Made by a program: the position numbers and the translations under genes. A model generated the notes under the pieces. That model was not told the DNA's origin, made no database searches, and saw only the letters and a program-made list of their open reading frames with translations. DNA of 64,000 nt from Acorus gramineus (lineage: Eukaryota; Streptophyta; Magnoliopsida; Acorales; Acoraceae). Every line of letters begins with the position of its first letter. The first letter of the stretch is position 1. Positions 11,602 through 24,618 of the stretch are shown here, one piece after another. Where the stretch lies: the NCBI GenBank assembly GCA_030737835.1, contig CM060850.1, forward strand, positions 29,615,716 through 29,679,715, read 5' to 3'.

Positions 11602-14600
11602 TTTTGGGTGCTCTGTTTCTCAAAACGGGGTGTATTAAAGAGAGGCCATTTATGGTTTTCACTTTGTGGATGTTTGAGCCAGAGATACAGTGTGTCAGGA
11701 GCCAGTGTTTGAATGATTGGTTTTCAAGGAGAGACTGAAAAAATGGGTGTCTGAGTAAGAACAGAGAATCAAAGTCAGTGATTGAAAAGCAGGGGGTGGA
11801 GGAGAGAGTGGTTGATCTTTCTTTCTTGCTATGCTTGCTTTATCTATCTATATCTCTCTGTCTTTTTTGTTTTTTAAATTATTTGGATTGGGAGAGAGAG
11901 TGGGAAGTTGAGAAAAAGATGCAGGTGGGATGGATGAGATTTTAATGAATGCAAAGTGTGTAATTGCTTTGGAAGATGGTAGTTGGTGGGGGAGCATTTG
12001 CACTAAGCCAAATGTTCCTCCTTTTCTTTCTTTTTTCTTCTCTTCTCTTATTTTTTACTCACTAATCATTCAAAGTCGACAATATCTAGGTTCCCTGTAA
12101 ATTGTCAAATGGATTATGCTTTTATAAAATTAATTTTTAGATAATTTATTTCAAACTTGTTTTTCTAAAACTTTGAATTTTAGTGTTATGTTTTAAAATT
12201 TACGAAATAAATTTACGAAATAAATTTTATGAAAAATTTGTTGAGAATAACTTACTCATAATCGACTATTTTAATCAATTTAGCACATAAATAGTTTCTG
12301 AAAACTTGTTTTAAATAAATCCTCAGTCTCTAATTTGTGGTAATGAAGAGGGCTCAGGTCTTTATCAAGTGGATAATGTTAAGGACGTTTGCATGTAACT
12401 TCACGCAAAAAAAAAAAAAAACAGTAAAAATTGAGTACATATCGAATTTGTAACATAGGAGTTTATTTTTAAAAGATAATATATGTGTATACAATGTCTC
12501 TCAACCAGGCGATCACTTGGGCTCCATGGCTCTTAAGAAACCACTTTGTTTTTTGGGGGACGAGGCTAGAGTTTCAACAGAAAAGATTGTTTATTGTATA
12601 TTAGCTTTTTGGGGCTCGAATCTCAAATCTATATTGTAGATCCATCTTCTATCTGTACTCGAATTCAAGGAATTTTAACTACTGTTTTTGTATGTTTTGA
12701 GCATTCTCTTATATAATATAAGACTGTTTGCATGTCGTTTTTCTAAAAAATTTATGTGTGTGACTAACCTAACGAGGGCGTCAACTGATTTTGTGGTGAA
12801 TAGACTGTGCTTCCGACATTTAATTAAAATTAGAAACCCATTTATTGCTAGTCAATGTAGTAGTTTGTTTTTATGTAAAAGAAAACAAAAATTTCTAATA
12901 GTGTAATCAGTCTTCTTTAGCTCGTCAAACGCTACCATCTTTGTTTTATTTTTATTTATTTTTAAAAATTTCGCATCTATTGCACTTCACGTCACACTCT
13001 CCAAGTCAGAGTGGATCTCACCAAAAAAAAATTCTTCGAGTTTCCTATAATGCCCTCTGTCGGCCTTAGGTTGTACATGGCAAACTATGTAATTAAAGTA
13101 CAAAGAGGAGGGGATTTTATTTTGGTGGCTTTTTCTTTTAAACTGATAAGGTGAAAGTAGGTTGGACGACTGTGACTGTTTTTTTTTACTTTTTTTTTGT
13201 TTTTCGAATCCGTCGAAAGCGAAAGCCAAACCGAATCTCATCCTCTGTCGATCGCATCCCTGCCTCCGCCTTACGTTGCTATCACTTTATTGTCCCTTCT
13301 TTCTTTCTTTTTTTGTTCTTTTTAATATTTTTTTCGTCAATTATGAAAAGCAGCAACTAAGGCGGTCAATGATTGACCGACGAGGAGTCCAACACATTCG
13401 GGCCTTCAATGAGCCTGGCCTGTTTTTATTTTTTTAAATATTTAGAATAAAATACATATAAAATTATTAATAAAATATTTATTGAATACAAAAATTCAAA
13501 TAACATGAAACTTGATCAATTTGATGATGCATGTCTTTTTGTGATCTGGATTCTATCATATTTACTTGCTAAGATAAGGGCACAAACGGTGATAAAAGGA
13601 TTGAGAATGATGGTTATTTTGGAATTCTAAGATATGGGTAAGGACGGCTAACAATATAGCTTATTTAAAAATCATTTGAAAAATTAGGATAAATAATTGA
13701 AATGATTGGTGAGGTTAAGTTCAGAATAGATTACGTGTTGCTCACATACTTTTAATACTTATAGTCATACATGTTGATTATAATAATTGTATATATATAC
13801 GTGACCACATCATATACAAAAGACTTATAGAACTTATAATTATATATGTTATATTTATACATTTGATAAATGTCCAGATGAAGTCTATTTATGTATATAT
13901 ATTCCTTAATATATGATAGTTGTATGTTGAAGTTAAAGAAAAGTAAAAAAAAATTAATATGTGTAGACACAACTCTGTTTAGATAACAACATAAGTTATT
14001 TCAAAATGACGTAAGGTTTCATTTCCAGAACCTTTGGAAGATGTCTTCACATACCATTAGATATTGGATTTACGTACGGGGTTCGAGACATTTTGATTTC
14101 TCAGCAAATTTTCAGAATTATGGTTCAAAGGGTGTGGTGGCTTCGGGTTCAAATTTTCTATCCTCCCTCACGGTTCCCATTTTTTAACCTCTCTAAATCT
14201 CTTTTTTCCTATCTTTTTATGTTTTTCTTCTCATGCATTCTCTCTCTCTCTCTCTCTCCCCCCCCCCCCCCCCCAGATTCCGACATAGTCTAAATAATAT
14301 TTTCCATCTGGACATGTAAATTAAAACACAGGGAAATACATGCTACAGCTAGTCCCACCCACTGGAGGTCTCACTAACATGATTGTGTACTGTTATACGT
14401 GTACGGGACCTCTAATGGACTCGTCGAATGACACGGTCGCTGTCTGTTCAACTAAATTTTTATGTTCCTCATTGACTGCTAATAATAATAGCACCTACAT
14501 CACTAATGTTGGGTTTCCAGAATAGTATACAGGGTTCGTTTGTGAGTTGTGACCAATATATACTGAAGTCACCAATATAATAGTCAATATCCTATGCATT

Positions 14601-15950
14601 GCCCACATTGATTCATGATGTTTTGTTGTAAATTTTTTTTGTCAATCACTGAACTATGGATCCAAATCATAGATGATTGTTTGGCTAGTTTTAACCATGC
14701 ATGATTCTGTTGGTAGAGTTGCCTCAACTTTGAGCAGGACCCCAAATTCATTTTTGTTAGTTTGGGTATTCATATATATCAAAATAGTTTGCATGGGTAT
14801 TTATCAAAAAAAATGTTTGTATGGATGGATGTGAGATTTCATTTTATGGGTTCACTTATATTAGGGTCCTATGATGACATGATCCATCTAGTATGTTCAC
14901 GTTAAGGAGAAAATTTTATTACAATGAAAGATCCTTTGAATTAACGATTCACAAATTCAGATATTAGAGTCAGGATTGTGACACATGAATTTGCATTGCT
15001 CCTATCTGATATCAAATTCTCACTATTTTTTGTGAGAAAAATGAAGTGACGTGGACCAAACACATAAGTAATTGTACGTGTATTAAAACTTGTTCCAAAC
15101 ACATAAGTGATTGTATCTATATTAAAGAATAATAAAATGACATGTCTTTTTTAAATTAATCAGGACAATCAGTTAGTCAATTTTGTGACACTGTATCACG
15201 ACTTCCTGAGCCATACTTGCAAATATATATATGTTGCCTTGATCAACAAAAAAAAATTTAAAACTTTAACATAAAATATATATTTTTAAATCATAAGATA
15301 TAAAAAAATATTCTATAAAAACATAAATATAATAAAAATAATGTATTGTGCATGATCTTATTTTAAAAAAAAATTTTAAAAAAAATCGAAATAAAAATTT
15401 CTCTAAATTAAAATATTAAACTACTTTTATTTGCTAATGTGATGACATTGAATAAGCAAACAAGTATTTAATGATAATTTTTAAAAATAAGAATAATAAA
15501 TAAAGTTTAACAAAACCTATTTTTACACACAGGTATTTTAATAAATTCTGATTTTATATATACACAAAATACCTTAAAACTTTATCCAAATAATTACCAT
15601 GGCTTCAAAGGTCCCCAGATGATCCGTGAATCCCAATGCTAAGAATTAACCTAGATATAATTCCAAATTTTTTTTTAATAAAAAGTTATACCTAAAAGAC
15701 AGTGTTCCGGGGACATTTTACACCTCACCCCCATAAGATAAACCCAATGTTCTTAGCTTCCTTTAATAAAAAGCAGTTCCTAATTTTTACAACCCACTAT
15801 CAAAATGAACACCCTTTATTCATTAAAAAAAAAAAAAAAGTGAACGTTGTGAAGAAGAAAGCATCACCCACAACTCACATTCTCTATTCATTCCTCAAAC
15901 ATCACAAATCACATTCATCATTTCTTGTTCACAAAAATAAATCTCCCACA
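11602..15950. other. Divergent promoter region ATL/tetraspanin
   Basis: About 4.3 kb between two divergently transcribed genes. The ATL-proximal part holds CT/GA-rich tracts (11800-11910) likely in its leader or promoter; the rest is AT-rich. I saw no coding family. Mono- and dinucleotide runs occur at 12408-12421 (A) and 14237-14274 (CT then C). Confidence 0.5.
14237..14274 (+). repeat. (CT)n followed by C16 tract
   Basis: Compound simple repeat: CT dinucleotides running into about 16 consecutive Cs. Confidence 0.85.
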
Positions 15951-18900
15951 ATGCCCCTAAGCAAAAACGTCATCGGCGCCATCAACTTCGTCGCCGCCGT
16001 CCTCTCCGTCCCCGTCATCGCCATCGGCATCTGGCTCTCAACCCAGCCCGACAACTCCTGCGTCGGGCTGCTCCAATGGCCCGTCATAATCCTCGGGCTG
16101 CTCCTCCTCGCTGTCGGGCTCGCGGGCTTCGTGGGCGGGTTCTGGCGCGTGCCGTGCCTCCTGTTGTTCTATTTGGTGGCCATGCTCGTGCTCATTTTGC
16201 TCTTGATGAGCCTGGTCGTGTTTGTTTACGTGGTCACGTTGAGGGGACACGGACGACCCGTGCCGGGCCGGGCCTACCTGGAGTACCGGCTCGAGGACTA
16301 CTCGGGCTGGCTAAGGCGGAGGGTGCAGAGGACTCATAAGTGGGAGAGGATTGAGAGGTGTTTGAGTTCTACGAGCACGTGCGCGGAGTTGAATCAGACT
16401 TATCGCCTCGCGCAGGATTTTTTTAATGCTAGGATAAGCCCGTTACAAGTAAGTGTGAATCGAATTTTTTGTTTTTTGTGGATTTCGTTTGATTCTATTT
16501 TTATTAGATTAGTTCTCCAATGAATGTGTTTTTTTTTTTTTTGGAGTTTAATTAGATCGTTTGAAATTGAAATTAGGATGGGTTGGGTTAGATTGAAGCT
16601 CATCTTGAACTTAATTTAACTCAATTAAATCGACCCTGCCATTAAACCCAAATTGATGGTTTAGCAAGGGGATGAGTAATGGAATAAGGAGTAATTATTG
16701 AGATAAGTGAGCAAGATGACAACTTATATCCGTTTGGTATAAAATAATAATCGAGATAAACTGCTGATAATTGTCTCAATTTTAAAATAAAAATAGAGAT
16801 ATTTTTAAATTATATTTATCCACATTTTTTATTTCAATAAATGTAAATATGAACAAAATTGATGGGGATCGGTTTAGATCCAATAGGTATTGGACAATTT
16901 GATTGTTCAATGCGTTCGTGACGATCTGATTTTATAATTTTGAGATACACAAATTAATTGAATCATATAAAAGAAAGTTTAAAGTTTAATTGCATTCTAA
17001 ATTAATTTTGAATTAATTTTAAAATTTTACAAAGTATTTCAATCACAATAAACTGAGAAAATCGGATGGTCACGAACACGTTGGACAATCAAATTGTCCA
17101 ACGACTATTGGACCTAACTCGATTCCAATTGATAGATTTTTTATCCCCTAAAACTATGACAACTTATCATCAAAATCTTAACTCCTTACTAAAATAGCCA
17201 ATGAGACCAACCTCATTAAAATACATTTATAAAATTTGCTCATGTTTAGTTTTGTTAGAAGTTAACTTTGGGTTAATTAGGTCTAAGTCTAGTTATATTT
17301 ATATTGAAGAATTATTTTCAAAATATTGTCATTTTATTCGGCGAATAATTGAAACAAAAAAAATAGTTTGAGGAATTAGTGAAGAAATGAAGATGAAAAG
17401 TGTGTTCAATTTTAGAATAAAGACAAAATGACTTAACATTAAAGTTCACTACTCATGCCATCACGATCAAGATAGACCAGGATCAACAGAACCCCCCAAG
17501 TACAATCTCAAATCCGAAATAGTTTTATTTGCTAAAATTCAGATTCAATTCAACCTGATTGTTAAGTCTCCTAATCTTTCATCCATGCAGTGGTTTGGGC
17601 CATTTAACTTGCTCATAACCATTTCATTTTCCGTGACTCCACTGTGTACATAAAAAAAAATTTAGAATTTAATTATAAATTGTATCAATGCTTGGGCACA
17701 TACTTGTGTGGAGACAAGCAGTGTGTTGTATATCATGAGTAAATTTGTCATAAGCATTTAATGGTCGGTAGACCTCTCTTTTATCAGCCCTCTATTTTTT
17801 GTATTTTGATTTGAGCATGTTTGTTTAATTTATAATGCATGTCTACCATTTTATCTATAAAAAAAATCAATTTGATTGCTAAACCCCACCCAAACTAGGT
17901 TGGATTATCATTGACCCACCCAAGCTACACCCTAATTGAAAAAATTTCATACCCCTCTTTAGTAAAACATTGAGCTTCGATAGACTCATTCTCAAAAATC
18001 ACCTCTAGACCATGTCCGCATATTTGGATATTATATGCACTTTAAGAATTAAAAAAAAAAATCATTAAAGTGCATATTGTTATAAACTAAGTAGAATATG
18101 AATGCATAAACAAAACACACAAACAAATAGAGAAGTGGAAGGAGATATTTATTCTTCAAATTGTTGGTTATGGAATACATTATAAACTCCTCAATCTATA
18201 GAGTCCATAAAGGAAACTCAATGGTTAAGTTACAGTTAATAAAAGGTAAGGATACATAATAAGGTGTTAAAGAAGTGGGGGGGTTAGGGAAGCTCAACTT
18301 GAACTTAATTTAACTCAATTAAATCGAATCTGTCATTAAACCCAAATTGATGGTTTAGCAAGGGGATGAGTAATGGAATAAGGAGTAATTATTGAGAGAA
18401 GTGAGCAAGATGACAACTTATATCCGTTTGGTATAAAAAAATAATCGAGATAAACTACAGAGTGTTATCTCAATTTTGAAATAAAAATAAGGATATTTTT
18501 AAATTGTATTTATCATTTATCTCAATTTTGACAAATGTAAATATAAACAAAATTAATGAACTTTTTATTCCCTAAAACTATGAGATCTTATGATCAAAAT
18601 CTTAACTCATTGTTGAAATAACCACCGACATCAACCTCATTAAAATACATTTATAAAATTTGCTCATGTTTAGTTTTGTTAGAATTTAACTTGGGCTGAT
18701 TAGGTCTAAGTCTAGTTATATTGAAGAATTATTTTCAAAATATTGTCATTTTATTCGGCGAATAATTGAAACAAAAAAAATAGTTTGAGGAATTAGTGAA
18801 GAAATGAAGATGAAAAGTGTGTTCAATTTTAGAATAAAGACAAAATGACTTAACATTAAAGTTCACTACTCATGCCATCACGATCAAGATAGACCAGGAT

Positions 18901-19891
18901 CAACAGAACCCCCCAAGTACAATCTCAAATCCGAAATAGTTTTCAAAATATTGTCATTTTATTCAGCAAATAATTGAAACAAAAAAATAGTTTGAGGAAT
19001 TGGTGAAGAAATGAAGATGAAAAGTGTGTTCAATTTTAGAATAAAGACAAAATGACTTAACATTAAAGTTCACTACTCATGACAAAATAACCTGTATCAA
19101 GGTTTGGAGACATACTTGTGTAGGGGGCAAGCAGTGTGTTATATATCATGAGTTAATTTGTTGTAAAAGAGTAGGTCGAGCATTTTGTGTTTGGTAGACC
19201 TCTCTTTTATCAACCCTTTGTTTTTTGTACTTCAAACAAGTTTGTTTAATTTATAAAATTAAAACGTATGCCTCCCATTCTATATTTTAAAAAAAAAAAC
19301 AACCTGCTAGACCCCACCCAAACTAGGTTGGATTAGCCTACACCCTAATTGAAATAGTATCATACACTCATTCTCAAAAATCACCTCTAGACCATAAGAT
19401 TATATGCACTTTAAAAATACAAAAAAAAAAAAAAAAAATCATCAAAGTGCGTGTGATATTTTTTGGACGATTTTTAAGGTGATTTTAAAGTTGACATCCA
19501 AACAAATAAAAGAAAGATTCTTCATCATCACATGGTGACCTCCCCTTTGCTTTTGCTTTTGATTCCCTGCTCTCAGTCAGGGTGCTGCAAGCCACCCACT
19601 CGGTGCGGGTACACGTTCGTGAACCCGACTTACTGGATAAGCCCGATTGACATAGGGGCCGACATGGACTGCGTGCGATGGAGCAACGATCAGACGCAGC
19701 TCTGCTACTTCTGCAGCGCGTGCAAGGCTGGGTTGCTTGAGAACCTCAAGAGGGACTGGAGGAGGACCGACGTCGTCTTGGTCGTCGCTCTCGTCGCTCT
19801 CATCTCGGTCTACTTTATGGGTTGCTGCGCTTTCAGGAATGACAAAACTCAGGAGCTCTTCCGAAAATACAAGCAAGGTTACACCACCTAG
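15951..19891 (+). CDS. TET2-like: TET2-like plant tetraspanin
   Basis: Two exons, 15951-16448 and 19577-19891, joined in phase 0 by a GT-AG intron of 3128 bp, encode 270 residues. The layout is canonical: TM1 (about 7-29), TM2 (43-65), TM3 (69-97), a large extracellular loop, then TM4 (about 227-250). The loop carries the plant signature GCCKPP directly after the splice junction, plus further Cys (CGY, DC, LCYFCSACKAG) for disulfides. The tail FRKYKQGYTT and the PGRAYLEYRLEDYSGWL segment resemble Arabidopsis TET2 from memory. It should be a plasma-membrane organiser. I start at MPLSKN because the frame upstream to 15702 is low-complexity leader. Exon 1 is strikingly GC-rich against an AT-rich intron. 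Confidence 0.93.
16595..18078. repeat. Tetraspanin intron duplication, copy A (with MITE)
   Basis: Direct duplicate of 18289-19452. It shares long near-identical blocks (for example around AAACCCAAATTGATGGTTTA and TTATTCGGCGAATAATTG). Copy A is longer because it contains the inserted element at 16864-17126. Confidence 0.85.
16864..17126. mobile_element. Long-TIR MITE in tetraspanin intron
   Basis: A 263-bp element that is almost all inverted repeat. The left arm includes TTGGACAATTTGATTG and GCGTTCGTGACGATC; the right arm is its reverse complement with a few mismatches, giving about 75 bp per arm. Flanks repeat AATTGAT (16857-16863 and 17127-17133). The paralogous intron copy B lacks it and reads AAAATTAATGAAC at the same point. 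The empty site confirms insertion. Superfamily uncertain. Confidence 0.85.
18289..19452. repeat. Tetraspanin intron duplication, copy B (empty site)
   Basis: Second copy of the intron segment, without the MITE. It carries an extra tandem duplicate of about 140 bp at 18941-19080 (starting TTTCAAAATATTGTCATT), so that segment occurs three times in the intron. Confidence 0.85.
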
Positions 19892-22799
19892 AGCACGAAC
19901 GTTACGTTATGGAGACCTTTATTTGTCTGTCATTAATTGTCTTTTGATGTATAGTGGGTGGCTTCTTTTTTTTGCATGTTGTTCATGGTGCAAGTGGTAT
20001 GCTTTTGATGTGTGTAGACTGGAAAATGGATTGAAATGTTGTCATGCAAAAAGGGCCGAAAGTTGGTCTATTGATTTCACTTTAACAAATTTCGATTTCA
20101 CTTTATCAAAGACAAAGGCAACATTTGATTGTATGGTTGGATAATTTTTCCGTTTGCAGAAATTGCGTTTTGTAATCGTGCAACCAAACAAAAAAAATTA
20201 AACAACTCCATTCATATAAACAGATTTCAAACAAATAGTGTTCAAAAGTTACGTTTTTTAAAAGTTGAGGGATAACTTCCTACATAATTAGTTTTAAATA
20301 CAGCGTTTGTAGAAAATCAGTTTTACAACAATGCAATCAAACGCAACCAAAATATAAATTAGATTATATGATTCTTTTTTAAAAAAAAAAAAGAATGTGG
20401 ACTACAATCAGTGCGAGATATCATTCTCCAACAATTAAAACTCCAACCAATATGATCAAGAAGATTCACCACTGAAGCCCAAAAGCTCGAAGTCCGTCCG
20501 ATTCAAGGGGCCCATAGGCTTCTCCAAGGACCGGCCCATTTAATCCTATGTTGATCCGACCTGAATGTAGTTAACCGGATTAGATCATCATTTGGGCTGA
20601 ACCAAATGTTAATGGGCCCTCGCAACCACTGCAACATTTAATCAAAGTAAATGCTAGTGCAGTATATTTCAGTAGCGAATGGAAAAAAAATATGCTAATT
20701 TATCTACATATATACTTCACTTTTTTATAACAATACGTATTTTATTAAAAGAATGTATAATTTTAATAAAAAATCATTGAGGATTGTAGACAAGACTGCA
20801 CACATAACTAAACAAATCATTTTCCTATGTTTATAATAAAACTTTGTCCACTCATACCAGCTGCCATTAGACGAGTACATCTTTAACCCAACCCTACACT
20901 GAAGAAACATATATTCCAATATATTTAACATAAGTAAGATTAAAAACAAGACTTATTAGAATCGTTATTTATTTTAATGTTGTCTACAAATCAGATAAAC
21001 AAATCAAGTAAACAAATCTATTGAGGATGCAGGTGTTGTCATTCCATATATAAACCACACTGAAGAGGATAAGTAATATAAAGTATGTACACTGACAACA
21101 AACACATCTCCTAACCAAATATCTCATCCAAAATACCTATCCCCAAATGGTGGGCCACATCGCCGTTATGAAAGTTGCCTTCAACTGTACAAACGTCATG
21201 GGTGTGTTTGGCCCTTTCAGGATATATATATATATACATACCCAGCTTTAATTTTATTATTATAAGTTTCTATATATATATAGATGCCATTGTATTGGCG
21301 TTTTGAATGGGATTGAATAAAGATGGTTGGGGTGGATATTTTCAAACATATTTTGATTAGTTTCCAGCACCTGCGAAGAAGCCTCACTGCTTCAATAAAA
21401 AATGAGAAAACTGTGTGTCAGTTCACAGTGCATGCATGCGAGTATAACAATTTTTATGTCAAGTAAAGATTTTCATAGATGTGGTGAATCTTACAGATTC
21501 GGCAGCATCTTTGTTCAGTACTATGTGTTCAGAACAACTATTTCAGCACAAATTAAAACACAATTGTAGGTCTCACATTCATAGATAGACAGGAAGTGTG
21601 TGAGGTATTATTATATAAGAGAACTTAAGCTGCCACCTGTGGCGTCCACACCTTATCACCTCACTATCTCAAAAATTCTCTCAGCAGCCCCACTTAGCTA
21701 GGTTTCATATTTTGAAAAATAAATAAACAAAACGTTAAAACACAAATTTAATTGACATGGTGTGACACATTTTTATTGGATGAAAGTGATATTTAATTTT
21801 CTGTACTAATTTAAAAATTAGATCCAAATTCAAAATAAAATAAAAATGTTAGGGACATATAATTTACTTCGGAGATTAGGATGCACAAGTATAATATTTT
21901 GATTTAAATGTGTATATATTTCATTTAATGTATCTTCATGCAACCAAAAGACTGTATAGTCAAATGGACCATTTTAAAAAAATCTAGAATTTCCTATTTA
22001 TAAGTGAAAGTAAAACTTAAAAAAATAATAATACATATTGTTCCAAAGAATGTTTTTAGTAATCTTCCCAAAAATATCGTACACGTACTCTTTGTTTGAG
22101 ATAATATGTAATATGATGGATTTTTTTTTATATTTTTCAAAGTACATATAATTTCTAAATAAACTTATATGACCTAGAAGCAATTTTTAAAGTCTGAGTG
22201 TATCAAAGCTAAAAAAATGTTGCAGTTCCTTAACTAAAATGCTCTCGTGCAAAACTTCCATAATTTAAAACAAAAAAGAAGATACATTATAAATCATTCA
22301 CATTCCCGCACATAAAGATCCTCTTAAAAGATATAATATTTCTGTAACACAAAGCATCCTTAATGCATGCTTATCCACCCACATAAAAACAAACATATAT
22401 CCCTAACAACGTCCCCATCGATAAATGCAAGTTGTGGCCAAAGATACATGCATGCCCCACATAAATGGTCGACCAATTGCATATGACAACAATCTATGGT
22501 AGGGGCCAACAATTAAAAGGCCAATATGGCATATTGGCATGACAACATTTCTACTAATGGAGAAGATGCAATATATTGTTCTTTTTATATATAAAATATG
22601 GTGATAAGGGTCATTGTAAAACATAAAATGGCATCATGACTTAGGCATTTCCACTATGTTTTTATTAGAGGTGAAAGGGGAAAGCACAAACAAAGCAAAC
22701 ATGGATATTAATTTTCCTTCTAATGTAATTTTTTTTTTTTTGAAAAGAGTAGATGCATGTTTGTTTCCCGGTTTCAGAGCTGAATTTAAATTATAAATT
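19892..22799. other. Tetraspanin 3' UTR and AT-rich intergenic DNA
   Basis: The first few hundred bases are probably the tetraspanin 3' UTR. The remainder is AT-rich, with a GC-richer patch at 20460-20640. No coding family or clear repeat termini recognised. Confidence 0.45.
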
Positions 22800-23180
22800 A
22801 TGAATGGAGGGAGAATAGATGAAAAAAATTAAATATAGCAAAAAGGAAAAAGAAACGATTGGCGTCGTCTCGGGTTAAAAGAGATATCAAATCGAAGCAA
22901 CGACGCAGATGCTCCCGTGCTCGCTCCACGATCCGCAACCCCCCATTGTGAAATTGGACCTCGTTTGCCTTAGCTATAAACCCTCCCCAATCTTGTATGC
23001 ACCCACTAAATATGTTCCACATGTTTTCTTGGTACACTTGTGCCCCGTTGAAGACGGCGTCGTTTCTCGTCTTCCAAATCGTCCAAGTACGTGCCTCGTC
23101 GGGACTATGGATTGCAAGATCACAACAGCCAAACTGATATCAATTGTTCTCTCTTCAGTGTTTTCCCTGTCGCCCACAAC
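22800..23180 (-). mobile_element. LINE (non-LTR retrotransposon) fragment
   Basis: On the minus strand one frame reads TWTIWKTRNDAVFNGA, the pattern found just after the zf-RVT zinc motif in plant L1-type LINE ORF2 proteins, and continues to about 22800. The preceding residues (DISLAVVILQSIVPT) lie in another frame, so there is at least one frameshift. No intact reverse transcriptase is present; it is a short dead remnant. Confidence 0.6.
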
Positions 23181-23230
23181 TCTTCAATGTAAATAATATA
23201 ATGCACACGCGCTTTAGTGTGGCAGTAGGA

Positions 23231-23836
23231 CAGGACCGGCTCTTTTATGAGACAACTTCAACAATTGCCTAAGGCTCCTAGATGTACAAAGACTCCTAAT
23301 TTTTATTTATTTATAAGTAGGTCAAGATATTGACCAACAAGAACTTAACACATTACAAAAATAATATTTATTTCTAATAAAATTATGGTTAAAAAATAAC
23401 CAATAAAAAATTTAAAACATTTTATGATACCTAAAAAATAACAAAAAAAATTTCATGACCAATAGACAATGGCATATAAAATAGCAAAGCCTTAAAAATT
23501 GCCTTTTTCACAGTATCTTCTATTCTTCTTTTTAATCGTTCTTCTTTATTTATAAAAAAAACCCTTCTTCTTACTCTATTTCTTCTTTAAATAATAAAAA
23601 AAAACATTCCTGAACTTTCTGTTTGTTGTAGACACGAAAAAAATTATATGGTATGGACAACAAGAAACAAGATTTTCTTTTATTTGAATCAAATAAAAAA
23701 TTTAAAAACTTAATTAATAATTTTACATTTCAAAAAATAAAAAAAATAATATTTAAATAAAAAATTAATAGTTTAAAATTAAAATAAATATTAATTAATT
23801 ATCTTATGCCTAATAACATATTTAGCCAGCCCTATG
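23231..23836. mobile_element. Possible hAT-like non-autonomous element
   Basis: Terminal sequences CAGGACCGGCTC (left) and, on the other strand, AGGGCTGGCT (right) look like degenerate inverted repeats of the CAGG-GGC type around AT-rich filler. The flanks share GTAGG but no clean 8-bp target duplication. Tentative. Confidence 0.35.
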
Positions 23837-24618
23837 GTAGGGAGACCCCTCCCCCTTGTGACAGGTCGCGTAATCGACTCCTCCAAGGTTCAGGAGAGAG
23901 AGAAAAAAAAATTATTTAGTCTCCTGTACTGGCTGCTGCAGCAGAGTCTTTCCTTTTAAAAATAAATAAATAAATAAATAAAATAAAATATATATATTTA
24001 TATAAACCTGATTATTAAATAATAAAATAAAGGAGGGTTAAACGTCATTGTTCCTTGTTAGCAAAGTAACTAGTGTCATTTCGCTTTAATTAATACTCGC
24101 TTTGCATCCCATTAATATCAGCCGTCCATCGGTGGCTGTTTTGATTGGGCTGATGTGGACTAAAATTTTAGAATCCACGACGGCGTGGACGGCAATCCCG
24201 AAGCGTCGACTTTGCGAAGTGACGTGTCGGTGGCCGTCTTTTTCAAACCCCATCGATCGGACGGTGCACAAACGATTTTAATTCTGACGGTCGTGATTTC
24301 ATCGAGGAGAGACGACCGGCTGCACTAACAGAAAGGTCAATAAATTTAGAACAGCCAATGAAACAACGACACGTGGATATTTATTTCATCGTCATTATTT
24401 GTAGACAATGCGAGAAGCCAAAGATATTTACATTTTCATACAAATACAAAACATATTAAAAGAAAGAGAAAATCAAACCTATAATAACAACTAATCCCAA
24501 TGTATTCGTCTATATATATATATAATACATTGTCAAAACTATACTATATTTCATAATGTCTAAAACTATGTATTATACGTGTATTTAAAAAAAATAATAA
24601 GTTTGAAGTTTGGACTAA
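23837..24618. other. Intergenic DNA downstream of PLATZ
   Basis: Contains an AAAT microsatellite (about 23961-23985) and a GC-richer segment (24080-24330) with several CCGTC/GACGG words and a CACGTG at about 24370. No gene recognised. The bases next to 24618 should be the PLATZ 3' UTR. Confidence 0.45.

Noticed and set aside
10748..11712. Long open frames antisense to the ATL gene (up to 210 codons)
   Set aside because: They are shadows of GC-rich coding DNA; the minus frame carries the TM, GLDE and RING-H2 motifs, the others only low-complexity Arg/Pro sequence.
22403..22624. 73-codon minus frame with His/Cys residues
   Set aside because: No domain, promoter or splice context; composition is that of AT-rich intergenic DNA.
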